From the NCBI RefSeq assembly GCF_029433115.1, contig NZ_JARNTV010000033.1:1-40208 (forward strand): DNA of 40,208 nt, in the 5' to 3' direction. The notes under the pieces are model-generated. The model was given only the letters and a program-made list of their open reading frames with translations, had not been told where the DNA came from and did not search any database. This document shows, in pieces, positions 1 to 8,994 of the stretch. Origin of the DNA: Sphingomonas sp. AOB5 (GTDB taxonomy: Bacteria > Pseudomonadota > Alphaproteobacteria > Sphingomonadales > Sphingomonadaceae). Numbering within the stretch: position 1 is the first letter of the stretch; each line of letters begins with the position of its first letter. A program made the position numbers and the translations under genes.

Positions 1-1097
1 GGGAACAAGTCGGTCGCGTGGGCAATGCTGTCCGCGTCGCGGCTGCCCGGACGGACATGGCCCGGCCAGCGCACGATCAGCGGCTGGCGCACCCCGCCTT
101 CGTACAGGCTGCTCTTGCGGCCGCGCCACGGTCCGGCCGATCCGGGCGTCTGCGCATTGCCGCGCGTGGGTCCGTTGTCGGAGGTGAACAGGATGATCGT
201 ATCGTCCAGCTCGCCGGCCTCGCGCAGCGCCTGCACCAGTCGGCCGATCTCGGCATCCAGCGCGACCAGTGTCGCCAGATAGCGATCCTCGGCCGGGTTG
301 CGCCCCTTGCCCTTCACCGCCGCAAGCTGCTCGGGACTCGGCTCCCATGGCGTGTGCACATCCTCCGGCCAGAGCTGGACATACCAGGGCCGGTCCTTGT
401 TACGGCGGACGAAGTCGATCGCCTTGCTGACGAAGCCCCTGGTCACCTGATGGCGCGGCATCCATTCGATCGGTCCGCCGCCCAGCGCGGCGCTGCGTTT
501 TGCGAGATCGGTGACCGGCGCATTCTCCAGCAGGCGTGGTCCCAGCCCCTCGAACTGGGTCACGCTCTCGTCGAAGCCATAGGCTGCAGGCAGCGGCGCA
601 TCGCCAACGTCGCGGCCGCCGCCCAGATGCCATTTGCCGAAATGGCCGGTGGCATAGCCAACGCCATGCAGCGCACGCGGCAGGGTGGCGTGGCGCGGAT
701 CGAGCCAGTTGGGCTGGCCGTAATCGCTGTTGCGCTTGCGCGGCCCCAGATAGGTCACGAACCCCAGCTCGGCCGGAAACTGCCCGGTCATGAACGCCGC
801 ACGCGACGGCGAGCAGATCGGCGCCGCGTCGTAAAACTGGGTCATCATTAGGCCCTCGCGCGCCAGCGCGTCGATATTGGGCGTCTCGACCAGCTTGTTG
901 CCGGTGATCGACAGGTCACCGAACCCCATATCGTCGACCAGGATGAACAGGATGTTCGGCTGCTTCGCCGGGCGGGGGAGCGGCCTCTCGGGCACGGGTT
1001 GCGCCGCGGCAGCACCGGCGATGGTCGGCGCGCTCGCGTACAGGGCCGCCAGCGCGAGCGAAACCGCAGTCATCGCCACTGCCGCTCGACGCGACAT
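1..1097 (-). CDS. Exported type I sulfatase, 3' end cut by window edge
   Basis: Arylsulfatase-family hydrolase that removes sulfate esters, probably from a polysaccharide, in the periplasm. The N-terminal metal-binding VDDMG lies near residues 54-58. The signature CSPSR at residues 95-99 has Cys95 as the residue to be converted to formylglycine. A GKWHLG motif follows. The first 30 residues are a hydrophobic signal with two arginines (SRRAAVA), possibly Tat-type. I chose ATG 1097 because GGGAG sits 8 nt upstream; in-frame ATGs at 1112, 1121 and 1130 are less well placed. About 365 codons are present and the C-terminal domain lies outside the window. The gene is divergent from the GntR regulator at 1271, and an FGE that could activate it lies at 14545. 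The family is certain. The substrate is unknown. Confidence 0.93.
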   Translation of the reverse strand, partial: MSRRAAVAMTAVSLALAALYASAPTIAGAAAAQPVPERPLPRPAKQPNILFILVDDMGFGDLSITGNKLVETPNIDALAREGLMMTQFYDAAPICSPSRAAFMTGQFPAELGFVTYLGPRKRNSDYGQPNWLDPRHATLPRALHGVGYATGHFGKWHLGGGRDVGDAPLPAAYGFDESVTQFEGLGPRLLENAPVTDLAKRSAALGGGPIEWMPRHQVTRGFVSKAIDFVRRNKDRPWYVQLWPEDVHTPWEPSPEQLAAVKGKGRNPAEDRYLATLVALDAEIGRLVQALREAGELDDTIILFTSDNGPTRGNAQTPGSAGPWRGRKSSLYEGGVRQPLIVRWPGHVRPGSRDADSIAHATDLF

Positions 1098-1168
1098 ACC
1101 ACTTACTCCCATGCCTCGCATTCCTCTCATTGCATCGCCGCTGCGTGCCGCGACGACCATATCGAAAT

Positions 1169-1179
1169 TGGCCTGACAA
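1169..1179 (+). promoter_or_regulatory. Candidate FadR-type operator, TGGCCTGACAA
   Basis: The word TGGCCTGACAA, in the context ATTGGCCTGACAATAA, lies in the divergent promoter region between the sulfatase and the GntR regulator. It differs at one position from the FadR-family pattern TNGTNNNACNA. The 12-mer TTGGCCTGACAA recurs exactly, inverted, at 3423-3434, and close relatives lie at 3271 and 8995. An overlapping inverted repeat, GACAAT-N10-ATTGTC, spans 1175-1196. That the regulator at 1271 binds here, controlling itself and the sulfatase, is inference. Confidence 0.5.
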
Positions 1180-1270
1180 TAAAGCCGATAATTGTCCGAC
1201 GTCCATTAGAGCATTGACCCGGATGATCCCGATGGATCATATTAGTCATATCTAACGGTGAAATCGCGAC

Positions 1271-2020
1271 ATGACCGGCACCCAGAAACTGTACCAGCGC
1301 GTTGCGGATTCGATCGCGTCCCAGATCGCGGGCGGACGCTATCTGCCGGGCAGCCGCCTGCCGCCGGAACGCGACCTGGCGTGCGAGTTCGACGTCAGCC
1401 GTCCGACCATCCGCGAAGCGATGATCGCACTCGAGATTCGCGGGCTTGTCGGCGCGCGCAGGGGATCGGGCATCTACGTCAACGCGACCATGCCCGACAG
1501 CTTCCCGCCGCCGCCCGAACTCGATGTCGGCGCATTCGAGCTGATCGAGGCGCGTACCCTGTTCGAAAGCGAAGCGGCTGCGCTGGCGGCCACCGCGATC
1601 AGCCCGGAGCAGCTTTCCGACCTGCGCGCGCTGCTCGACGAGATGGACCGCTCGGACGAGATCGGCCAGGCGCTCGACGCCGACAAGCGCTTCCATGTCG
1701 CGGTGGCCGAAGCGACCGGCAACACGCTGATCGTGTCGATCGTCGAGATGCTATGGGCGGTCCGCCAGCAATCGCGGCTGTGCGAGCATATGTTCGCCCG
1801 CGCGCGTGACGGCGGCGTCACGCCGCGGGTGAACGAGCATCAGGCGATCGTCGACGCGCTCGCCGCACGCGATCCGCAACAGGCCCGTGAGGCAACCCGC
1901 TGTCACCTGAAGCGCGTCACCGACGATCTGCTCGAGGCGACCCGGCTGGGCATGATCCAGAAGGCGCAGTCGGATTTCGCTGCGCAGCGCCGGCATGTGA
2001 AGACACGGGTCGCAGTCTAG
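1271..2020 (+). CDS. FadR/UxuR-type GntR transcriptional regulator
   Basis: A 249-residue one-component regulator. An N-terminal winged helix of the GntR type covers residues about 5-70: the PPERDLA motif near 31-37, the recognition helix SRPTIREAM near 43-51, and the wing RRGSGIYV near 63-70. A C-terminal FCD ligand domain keeps the metal-binding histidines (FHVAVAEATGN, EHQAIVDAL, RCHLKRV). Uronates and other sugar acids are common inducers in this subfamily, which would suit a locus with an alpha-glucuronidase and a lyase. ATG 1271 is preceded by a modest GGTGA. The gene stands alone, divergent from the sulfatase, and probably controls the TTGGYMTGACAA sites of this region. Confidence 0.9.
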   Translation: MTGTQKLYQRVADSIASQIAGGRYLPGSRLPPERDLACEFDVSRPTIREAMIALEIRGLVGARRGSGIYVNATMPDSFPPPPELDVGAFELIEARTLFESEAAALAATAISPEQLSDLRALLDEMDRSDEIGQALDADKRFHVAVAEATGNTLIVSIVEMLWAVRQQSRLCEHMFARARDGGVTPRVNEHQAIVDALAARDPQQAREATRCHLKRVTDDLLEATRLGMIQKAQSDFAAQRRHVKTRVAV

Positions 2021-2068
2021 AACCGCATGACGCGGCGAGGGCATCCGCCCCCGCCGCGCCGGCATCGT

Positions 2069-3256
2069 TCAGCGGAACCAATCGAGCGGGATCGCCTCGC
2101 CCATCTTCGTCTCGCCATTCGCATCGGGATGGAGGAAGTCGCCCCGGTGCAGCGCGGGATTCAGCCGCTTCGGATTGGCCGGGTCCGCCACCACCGCCGC
2201 CAGATCGAACACCCCGTCGAACTCGCCCGAGGTCAGGATCCATTGGTTGACCCGCACGCGGATCTCCTCGCCCGCATCGGTGTAATAGCCCGCACCCTGA
2301 TAGGGCAGGATGGTCAGGCCCATCACCTTGATCCCCCGCGCATGCGCCTTGGCGATCATCTGGCGATAGCCGGCGATCAGCTGCTCCGCGGTGATGGTGG
2401 GTTCGAAGGTGCCGTCCCCGCGCTTGCGCCCCGACCCGCCGATATCGTTGATCCCTTCGAGCAGCACGACATGGGTGATCCCCGGCAGCGACAGCACATC
2501 GCGTTCGAACCGCTCTACCGCGGGCGGGCCGCTGCCACGGCTCAGCACGCGATTGCCCGAGATCGCCTGGGTCACCACCACATGCGGCTTGCCCGCCGCT
2601 GCCAGCCGCCGGCCCAGCACATCGCCCCAACGGCACATCGGCACCGCATCCATCGCGCAGCCGGTATTGTCGGTGATCGAATCGCCATAGGCGACGATCA
2701 CCGGTCGCGGCTTCGCGCCCAGCACATCCACCCCGGCCAGAAGCGGACGGAAGTCATAGCGCGCCGCAACCCCGAACGAGAGCTCCATCACATAATTGCC
2801 GGGAACCGACAGCGACGTCTTGTCACCGCCCGCGCCATGCACCGTGTTCAGCCGGATCGTCTCGGGCAGATAGAGCGAGACCTGGACCACATCGAACTGC
2901 TTGACCTTCAGCCGGACGGGATCGGTGGCGATGCGCGCCTGGCCGGGAATCGTCGTCGCACCCTGCCGCCCGAACGTCACCGCGACCGGCCTGCCCCCGG
3001 CCACGCTCACGCTCGCCGCGCCGATCCGCAGCGCATCGCCATATTCGTTGGAGAGGTTCAGCCGGATCTGGCTGCCATCGGCGCCGACCCGCACCGAGAA
3101 GCGCAAGGTCGCATTGGCGACCGCGACATGCTGTGCGTTGGTGCCTGCCTTCCACATGCTCGCAGTCCAGGCCGCGGTCCATTTCGGCGGAGCCGCCGCA
3201 GCAACGGTGAGTAGCAAGGTTGCCGCGGCCAACGCCGCATTCCGAATCCAGTGCAT
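2069..3256 (-). CDS. Exported SGNH/GDSL-family esterase
   Basis: A 395-residue SGNH hydrolase, probably a periplasmic carbohydrate esterase removing acetyl or similar groups. A hydrophobic signal peptide covers about residues 1-22. A beta-rich N-terminal domain precedes the catalytic domain, which shows block I GDSI with nucleophile Ser193, block II Gly234 (SGNRV), block III GIND at 268-271, and block V DFLH with Asp373 and His376. All catalytic residues are present. The gene is divergent from the TonB receptor at 3499, and their shared upstream region carries several candidate operators, so the two are probably co-regulated. The ester type cannot be read from sequence. Confidence 0.9.
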   Translation of the reverse strand: MHWIRNAALAAATLLLTVAAAAPPKWTAAWTASMWKAGTNAQHVAVANATLRFSVRVGADGSQIRLNLSNEYGDALRIGAASVSVAGGRPVAVTFGRQGATTIPGQARIATDPVRLKVKQFDVVQVSLYLPETIRLNTVHGAGGDKTSLSVPGNYVMELSFGVAARYDFRPLLAGVDVLGAKPRPVIVAYGDSITDNTGCAMDAVPMCRWGDVLGRRLAAAGKPHVVVTQAISGNRVLSRGSGPPAVERFERDVLSLPGITHVVLLEGINDIGGSGRKRGDGTFEPTITAEQLIAGYRQMIAKAHARGIKVMGLTILPYQGAGYYTDAGEEIRVRVNQWILTSGEFDGVFDLAAVVADPANPKRLNPALHRGDFLHPDANGETKMGEAIPLDWFR

Positions 3257-3270
3257 GCACGCCCTCCTAT

Positions 3271-3281
3271 TGGTCTGACAA
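3271..3281 (+). promoter_or_regulatory. Candidate FadR-type operator, TGGTCTGACAA
   Basis: TGGTCTGACAA (context TATTGGTCTGACAAATA) matches TNGTNNNACNA fully. It lies 15 bp upstream of the SGNH esterase start and so would occlude that gene's translation or transcription initiation region. It is one of a family of near-identical words in region A. Confidence 0.5.
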
Positions 3282-3338
3282 ATATGTTATTTAACGAACG
3301 GGATCAACGCAACTTTCTGCGTCACGCCTCCGACAACG

Positions 3339-3354
3339 CTGGTCAGATTACCAG
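3339..3354. promoter_or_regulatory. Perfect inverted repeat CTGGT-N6-ACCAG
   Basis: CTGGTCAGATTACCAG is a perfect 5-bp dyad with a 6-bp spacer in the middle of the divergent SGNH/TonB-receptor region. It resembles the other sites (TGGT...ACCA) but with a longer spacer. It may be a separate operator or a variant of the same family. Confidence 0.35.
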
Positions 3355-3422
3355 ATATACTGGGCAATTATAGTAACTTATCGGAAATCTACGGCTTTCG
3401 GGGTCTGGCCCGGACAGTGCGG

Positions 3423-3448
3423 TTGTCAGGCCAATCGTGGTATGATAA
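3423..3448. promoter_or_regulatory. Dyad of two operator-like half-sites before the TonB receptor
   Basis: TTGTCAGGCCA, four bases, then TGGTATGATAA: two inverted copies of the operator word, 8 of 11 positions paired. With one more base the left copy, TTGTCAGGCCAA at 3423-3434, is the exact reverse complement of the 12-mer at 1168-1179. The dyad ends 50 bp before the receptor start, a position expected to overlap its promoter. Confidence 0.5.
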
Positions 3449-3498
3449 TTAAGACAGAAACCGCCCATATAGCGCGGTGAGTCACAGGGGAGGACTAA

Positions 3499-6264
3499 AT
3501 GAGTCTACAGCGTTCACTGCTTCTGATCGGCGCGTCGGGTTTCGCGCTGATGGCGATCCCGAATGTCGCCTTTGCGCAGAACGCGCCGGCCACCTCGCAG
3601 GAAGAGGAAGAGCCGCAGGAAATCACCGTCACCGGCATCCGCGCCAGCTTCGAAACCGCGCAGACGGTCAAGCAGAACTCGAACGACATCGTCGACTCGA
3701 TCGTCGCCGAGGATATCGGCAAGCTGCCCGACGTGACCGGCGCCGAAACGCTGGCGCGCGTGCCCGGCGTGCAGGTCGATCGCCTGAACGGCGAAGCCGG
3801 CGGCGTACGCGTGCGCGGCCTTCCCGATCTGACCACCACCTATAACGGCCGCGAGATCTTCACCGCCGAAGGCCGCAGCGTCGCGCTGCAGGATTTCCCG
3901 GCCGCATCGATCGCGCGCTTCGACGTGTACAAGACCGCATCCGCCAATCTGGTCGAAGCGGGCATCGCCGGCGAGATCGACGTGAAGTCGCGTCGTCCGT
4001 TCGACTTCAAGGGCCTGCGCATCGCGGGCGGCTTCACCGGCCTGCACTGGCGCCAGAGCCAGGAGTTCGGCCTCGACGCCAACATCCTGATCAGCAATCG
4101 CTGGGAGACCGGCATCGGCGAGATCGGCATCCTGGTCGAGGGATCCTACACCGACAACAACTTCATCGATTCCTATCGTGAGAACAACATCAACATCTTC
4201 CGCCGCACTGCGGCGATCACGGCGCTCAACCCCGATACCGGCACGACGGTGACGGTTGCGAACGCCCGCTATCCGCAGCGCGTCAGCTTCCAGTATCCGA
4301 GCTCGAACCGCTTCCGTCCGTCGGCTGCGGCCGCGTTCCAGTGGCGCCCGGCGCACAATCTCGAAATCTATGCCGACTTCCTGTTCCAGGGCTTCCGCGC
4401 CCGCGGTGAATCGCGCGCGCTGCACTTCGACACCAGCAGCACCGCGGCGGTGACCGGCGCCGTGCTGTGCCCGGGCAGCACCGATCTGATCTGTCAGATG
4501 TCGATGAACAATGTCGGCAACGGCATCACCGGCTATCAGGTTGGCCAGTGGAACACGACCAACACCTATCAGGCGGGCACCGGCTTCGTGTGGAAGCTCG
4601 CCGGCGGTGGCCGCATCACCGGTGACGTTGCGCTCACCGACTCGCGCAACTTCAACCGCAATTACCAGTTCAACATCTTCACCAACACGCTGGGTAACCG
4701 GGTCTTCAACTTCGACGATGCGGCCGGCAACGGCAGCGGTTCGGCCTATGTGACCAATGTCGATCTGTCGCAGGCCGCGTCGTTCCGCATGCTGAACTTC
4801 GCCGAGAACGGCGCCGACAATCATGGTCGCAGCTATCAGGGCCGCCTCGACCTCGACCTGCCGATCAATATCGGCATCTTCGACAAGTTTCAGGCGGGCG
4901 TCCGCTTCAGCACGCGCGATACCGAATCCTACAATCTGGCCGCGGTGAACCGCACGCCGACGCTGGGCGCCACCGATCCGCGCATTCAGTATATCAACCT
5001 GCCGTTCGGCTTCATCTTCGCGCCGCCGGCCTTCCGCGGTGACGATACCGTCCATCCGCGCACCTGGATCACGCCCACGCGCGAAGATATCCTGAACAAC
5101 GTCCCCTATCTGCGCTCGCTCGTCGGCCAGCCGACCAGCGATCCCGCATTGCCCTTCGTCTATGCCGCGAAGGAAGACGCTTATGCCGGCTATGCGCAGA
5201 CCCACTACAAGATCCCGATCGGCTCGTTCGAGATCGATGGCCAGCTGGGCCTTCGCGTCGTCCGCACGACCAACAATCTGCGCGGTACGGTGACCATCGG
5301 AACCGCGGCGGGGCAGCCCTTCTCGCGCACCGCCGAATATACCGACTTCCTGCCCAACGTCAGCGCACGCATCAAGCTGGGCTCCAACGTCCAGGCCCGC
5401 GCGTCGTTCACGCAAACGCGCACTCGCCCAGGGTTCGGCTCGCTCAATCCGACGCTGACGATCAACGCCAGCTTCATCTGCCCCGATCCGGCGCGGCCGA
5501 CCTATTGCTATCGCAATGCGAGCGGCGGCAATCCGGACCTCCAGCCGATCAAGTCGACCAACTATGACGCGTCGCTGGAATACTACTTCTCGCGTTCGGG
5601 CTCGGCGACGGTCCAGATCTTCCGCCGCGACGTGACCGGCTTCATCAACAACGGCACGCAGATCATCACCGATCCCGATTTCGGCGAACTGAACATCACG
5701 CGTCCGGAGAATGGCGAGAAGGGCTATATCCAGGGTGTCGAAGTCGGCTTCCGCACCTTCTTCAAGCTGTCGTGGCTGCCGCAATGGGCGCAGAATTTCG
5801 GCGTGTTGGGTAACTACACCTATCTCGACCACGCGTCCGAACTCTCACCCACCGCCCGCGCGACGCTGCCCGGTCTCCAGCGGCTCAGCGGCGTGTCGGA
5901 TCATCTGGTCAACGCGCAGGTCTTCTACGAAACCAAGGCGATCTCGCTGCGCGCTTCGTACAATTACCGCTCGAGCTTCGTGTCGACCTACAGCGTGGTG
6001 ACCGATCCGGCGCTAAATACGCCGGCGGTGCCGGTGGCACTGCCGCAGCTCACGCTGCCGACGGTGGAGGAAGGCCGCGGCCAGCTCGATCTTTCGGCCT
6101 CGGTCAATCCGACCGACAATATCAGCTTTACGTTCAACGTGTCGAACGTGCTGGGCGCCGAACAGCGCACCAGCCGCGCGTTCAACGCCAAGGGTGATAC
6201 CTATGCGTTGCAGGTTCGCTATCTCGAAACCGTCTATCGCCTCGGCATGCGGTTCCGGTTCTGA
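3499..6264 (+). CDS. Large TonB-dependent receptor, oligosaccharide type
   Basis: A 921-residue outer-membrane receptor that would bring oligosaccharides into the periplasm using TonB energy. The signal peptide ends near residue 26 (VAFA/Q). A plug domain begins near residue 42 (EITVTGIRASF) and includes DIGKLPDVTGAETLARVPGV. The long beta-barrel ends in the terminal phenylalanine (LGMRFRF) expected for BAM recognition. Length and plug wording fit the Xanthomonas/Caulobacter-type receptor group tied to plant and algal polysaccharides. ATG 3499 has a strong GGGGAGGA site. A strong terminator follows at 6299, then the lyase. Candidate regulator sites lie at 3339-3354 and 3423-3448. The ligand is inferred from the neighbours only. 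Confidence 0.95.
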   Translation: MSLQRSLLLIGASGFALMAIPNVAFAQNAPATSQEEEEPQEITVTGIRASFETAQTVKQNSNDIVDSIVAEDIGKLPDVTGAETLARVPGVQVDRLNGEAGGVRVRGLPDLTTTYNGREIFTAEGRSVALQDFPAASIARFDVYKTASANLVEAGIAGEIDVKSRRPFDFKGLRIAGGFTGLHWRQSQEFGLDANILISNRWETGIGEIGILVEGSYTDNNFIDSYRENNINIFRRTAAITALNPDTGTTVTVANARYPQRVSFQYPSSNRFRPSAAAAFQWRPAHNLEIYADFLFQGFRARGESRALHFDTSSTAAVTGAVLCPGSTDLICQMSMNNVGNGITGYQVGQWNTTNTYQAGTGFVWKLAGGGRITGDVALTDSRNFNRNYQFNIFTNTLGNRVFNFDDAAGNGSGSAYVTNVDLSQAASFRMLNFAENGADNHGRSYQGRLDLDLPINIGIFDKFQAGVRFSTRDTESYNLAAVNRTPTLGATDPRIQYINLPFGFIFAPPAFRGDDTVHPRTWITPTREDILNNVPYLRSLVGQPTSDPALPFVYAAKEDAYAGYAQTHYKIPIGSFEIDGQLGLRVVRTTNNLRGTVTIGTAAGQPFSRTAEYTDFLPNVSARIKLGSNVQARASFTQTRTRPGFGSLNPTLTINASFICPDPARPTYCYRNASGGNPDLQPIKSTNYDASLEYYFSRSGSATVQIFRRDVTGFINNGTQIITDPDFGELNITRPENGEKGYIQGVEVGFRTFFKLSWLPQWAQNFGVLGNYTYLDHASELSPTARATLPGLQRLSGVSDHLVNAQVFYETKAISLRASYNYRSSFVSTYSVVTDPALNTPAVPVALPQLTLPTVEEGRGQLDLSASVNPTDNISFTFNVSNVLGAEQRTSRAFNAKGDTYALQVRYLETVYRLGMRFRF

Positions 6265-6298
6265 ACCCGCACGCCGGATGAGTGACTGAATACGATAT

Positions 6299-6336
6299 GA
6301 CGCCGCACGGTTTCCTTCCCGTGCGGCGTCTTTTTT
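6299..6336 (+). terminator. Strong intrinsic terminator between receptor and lyase
   Basis: Stem GACGCCGCACGG (6299-6310) pairs perfectly with CCGTGCGGCGTC (6319-6330) around an 8-nt loop, and six T follow at 6331-6336. The lyase ATG is only 13 nt after the T run, with its ribosome-binding site GGAGAG in between. No promoter fits downstream, so the lyase probably depends on read-through. Confidence 0.9.
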
Positions 6337-6349
6337 GTGGAGAGCCTGA

Positions 6350-7615
6350 ATGACCCAGTTTCGAGCCAAGCGTACCATTCTGCGCCGGCTGACGGGTGCC
6401 GCCGCCTTGGCCGCCCTGCTCGCGCCGGCCGGCGTGCCCGCCGCTGCTTTCGCCCCCGCCATCGCATCCGATACGCTGCCCGTCTGCAAGGGTGTGGAGG
6501 GCTATGCGGCCGCATTTGGCGGCCGTCGCGTCTTCCTGCTGGCGCCCGATGTGATGATCCGGCTCAAGGCCAATCGCGACAGCGATCCGGCGATCAAGGC
6601 GGCCTATGAGGGGCTGATCGGCAAGGCCAACATCGCGATGGGCCGCACCCTGTTCACCGTGGCGGACAAGCTGACGGTCCCGCCCTCGGGCAGCCGCAAC
6701 GACTATCTCAGCATCGTGCCCAATTACTTCCCCGATCCCGCCAAGCCGAACGGCCCGTGGATCCGCGGCGAGGGCACCAACCCCGATCGCATGAGCAACA
6801 AGTTCGACATCGCCGATCTCGACCGGATGAGCGCGGACGTGGAGATCCTAGCCCTTGCCTATTATTTCTCGGACAATCCCCGCTATGCGACGCGCGTCGC
6901 CAGCATCGTGCGCACCTGGTTCCTCGACCCGAAGAGCCGGATGAACCCCAATATGAACTTCGCCCACACCGTGCCCGGCCGCGAGAATGGCCGCGCGGAC
7001 GGCGTGTTCGAAACCCAGCGCGTGCAGCGCGTGATCGATGCGGTCGGGCTGATCGGCCCCTCGGGCTTCTTCACCGCCGACGAAGGCAAGGGACTGGAGA
7101 AATGGTTCTCCGACTATGTCGACTGGCTGCGCAATTCGACCCATGGCAAGGGCGCGAGCATCCAGCGCAACATCAACGCCATGTGGTATGATTCCCAGAT
7201 CACCCATTTCGCGCTCTACGCCCGCCGCACGGACGTGGTGAAATCGGTGGCCCAGGACTTCTCGAAGCGCCGCCTGCCGGTGCATTTCGGCGCCGACGGA
7301 TCGATGGCGATCGAGAGCAGCCGCTCGCGCAGCCTGTTCTTCTCGATCGCCTCGCTCGGCGCGGCGTACAATGTCGCGGAGATCGCGGCATGCGTCGATA
7401 TCGACCTGTGGAATCTCGAGGAAGGCGGCCGCGGCATCCACAAGTCGACGGACTTCATCGCGAAGTATCACGGCAACACCGCCGGCTGGCCCTTCCCGGA
7501 AAGCGACAAGAACCGCACCGACATCGACGACCTGATGTACCGCGCCAACCGCGTCTGGGGTGCGGCCTACACCCCCAACCCCCGCGTCGAGCTGGTCCGC
7601 TACTTCAAGATGTAG
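6350..7615 (+). CDS. Periplasmic alginate-lyase-superfamily polysaccharide lyase
   Basis: A 421-residue exported protein with a signal peptide covering about residues 1-34. Motifs typical of the alginate-lyase (alpha/alpha toroid) superfamily are visible: YFPDP, NGPWIRGEGTNPD, NSTHGKGASIQRN, INAMWYDSQ, and conserved Tyr, His and Arg residues in the C-terminal half. Such enzymes cleave uronic-acid-containing chains by beta-elimination (alginate, glucuronan and others). The wording recalls PL38-type lyases, but I cannot fix the family or substrate. ATG 6350 has GGAGAG upstream. The gene follows the receptor across a strong terminator. With GH115 nearby, a glucuronic-acid-containing polymer is the more likely target than alginate. 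Confidence 0.85.
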   Translation: MTQFRAKRTILRRLTGAAALAALLAPAGVPAAAFAPAIASDTLPVCKGVEGYAAAFGGRRVFLLAPDVMIRLKANRDSDPAIKAAYEGLIGKANIAMGRTLFTVADKLTVPPSGSRNDYLSIVPNYFPDPAKPNGPWIRGEGTNPDRMSNKFDIADLDRMSADVEILALAYYFSDNPRYATRVASIVRTWFLDPKSRMNPNMNFAHTVPGRENGRADGVFETQRVQRVIDAVGLIGPSGFFTADEGKGLEKWFSDYVDWLRNSTHGKGASIQRNINAMWYDSQITHFALYARRTDVVKSVAQDFSKRRLPVHFGADGSMAIESSRSRSLFFSIASLGAAYNVAEIAACVDIDLWNLEEGGRGIHKSTDFIAKYHGNTAGWPFPESDKNRTDIDDLMYRANRVWGAAYTPNPRVELVRYFKM

Positions 7616-7626
7616 AAGCTTCCTTC

Positions 7627-7662
7627 CTTATTTCCCTCTCTGCTTGCAGGGAGGGGAATAAG
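7627..7662. terminator. Hairpin between convergent genes, decayed REP arm
   Basis: CTTATTTCCCTCTCTG and CAGGGAGGGGAATAAG pair, with a few G-T pairs, around a 4-nt loop. The core resembles one arm of the large repeat at 14387-14524. Its place between the convergent lyase and GH43-like genes fits a bidirectional terminator. In the remainder, 7663-7845, I see no gene; only the short dyad AAATGGTCATTT stands out. Confidence 0.5.
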
Positions 7663-7845
7663 CCGAATGTCCACACCGCCTAAAGTCCGGGAAGTCTGCG
7701 CATTCGTGACCTTTGGCGGAGGGGAAATGGTCATTTCGCCCGGCGCGAGCAGCGCCATGCGGATCGGGTATCGACGGTTCAAAGAGCAAGCGTCCCAGCT
7801 CAGCCGCCGAAATCCAACATTGCAAGTGCTGACCAGCCTTGCCGC

Positions 7846-8928
7846 TCAGGGCTTAGCCGCCGTCCCCTCCGGAAACGCAGCAACCAGCCCGTCATATTCC
7901 TTGCGGCTGATCTCGATCATGAAGCCGTGCCGCGTGCCCTCGGGCATCTCGAACCGGTTCCAGCGCTTCACCCCGCTATTGCCCTGCAACTGATACCAGG
8001 GACCTTCCAGCCGCGGCGCCTTCGACACACCGTAACTCTGCCCGGCATATTGTTCGTAATAGGCCAGCCAGTCGCGATTATTGGGCGCGCGGATGATGGT
8101 CGGCGCCTCGCGGAAATTGGGGCTGATCGCGGGTCCCGGCATCGGATAGGGACCGAGCAGCGAGGCCGCGCAGCTGATCCGCACGGTCTTGCCCGTTGTC
8201 CAGTTATACGACGGATAGCGCTCGTCCTTGATGACCGCGCAGTAACCCTTGCCGTCGTCGCCGGGCATGATGATCGTGTCGATCGTCGCGATGTCCCAGT
8301 CGAACAGCAGCTTGGGCGGACCGTCGAACGTCTTCAGGTCCTTCGACGTCACATACAGCGTGCGCTGGCTCGCCCAGTAGCGTTCCGGGTCGGCGGGCGT
8401 GTGCGGCACATTGGGTGTGTGCCAGGTCAGCAGATACTGGCCTGATGCCTTGTCGTAGAACAGCTTCGGCGCGCCCAGCCGCTGCAGCGGATTGGGCAGG
8501 CCACGCACACTCGACAGGTCCGGCTGATAGCTGCCCGCGGGCGTCCAGGTGATCAGGTCGCGCGAACTCCAGAAACGGACGAACGGATCGCTGTCGCTCT
8601 TGTTGCCGACCAGGATGTAGCGCCCGTCTGGCGCACGCGTGATCGAGGGGTGGCCGTGATAGTCCTCCGACACCGGCTTGCCGCCGTTCAGCCGCCGCCA
8701 GTGCAGCCCATCCAGGCTGACCGAATAGAACAGCACGCCGTATCGCTCGCTCGTCATATGCGCGAACAGATAGGCCTTGGCCGGATCGACATAGGGCGTC
8801 TCCGGCGCGCCCGGCGGCACTTCTTCGGGTATCTGTGCGAGCGCGCCGCCGCTCACCAGACCGGCCGCAATCGCGCCCAGAATCGCCACCCGGAAAGGCC
8901 CTCTCCACCCGGCGGTCGGTCGCGGCAT
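7846..8928 (-). CDS. Exported GH43-like beta-propeller glycosidase
   Basis: A 360-residue secreted protein with a signal peptide over about residues 1-32 (ending SGGALAQ). The body repeats propeller-blade phrases such as SITRAPDGRYILVGN, FWSSRDLITW, LYVTSKDLKTF and APTIIRAPNNRDWLAYYEQ, as in GH43 and related five-bladed families. ATG 8928 is preferred because GGGAGA lies at good spacing upstream; an in-frame start 12 codons earlier (8964) has no comparable site. The gene is divergent from the second propeller gene at 9052 and shares its operator-rich promoter region. The fold is likely. The linkage cleaved is unknown, and a catalytically altered member is possible. Confidence 0.78.
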   Translation of the reverse strand: MPRPTAGWRGPFRVAILGAIAAGLVSGGALAQIPEEVPPGAPETPYVDPAKAYLFAHMTSERYGVLFYSVSLDGLHWRRLNGGKPVSEDYHGHPSITRAPDGRYILVGNKSDSDPFVRFWSSRDLITWTPAGSYQPDLSSVRGLPNPLQRLGAPKLFYDKASGQYLLTWHTPNVPHTPADPERYWASQRTLYVTSKDLKTFDGPPKLLFDWDIATIDTIIMPGDDGKGYCAVIKDERYPSYNWTTGKTVRISCAASLLGPYPMPGPAISPNFREAPTIIRAPNNRDWLAYYEQYAGQSYGVSKAPRLEGPWYQLQGNSGVKRWNRFEMPEGTRHGFMIEISRKEYDGLVAAFPEGTAAKP

Positions 8929-8994
8929 CGTTCGTCTCCCATTCGCTTTTTTCGTCGGAAGCACGGTGCCGCCTGAGAGGGATTTTGTCTAGAC

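Noticed and set aside
3514..5832. A 772-codon open frame antisense to the first TonB receptor
   Set aside because: It is arginine-, alanine- and aspartate-rich without any domain, and the opposite strand encodes a full receptor. It is a GC-codon shadow.
6350..7615. Naming the lyase an alginate lyase proper
   Set aside because: Superfamily motifs are present, but neighbours lack mannuronate/guluronate catabolism and point to glucuronic acid.
7667..7993. A possible small gene in the gap after the lyase
   Set aside because: The frame runs into the antisense of the GH43-like gene, has no ribosome-binding site, and its residues show no family pattern.
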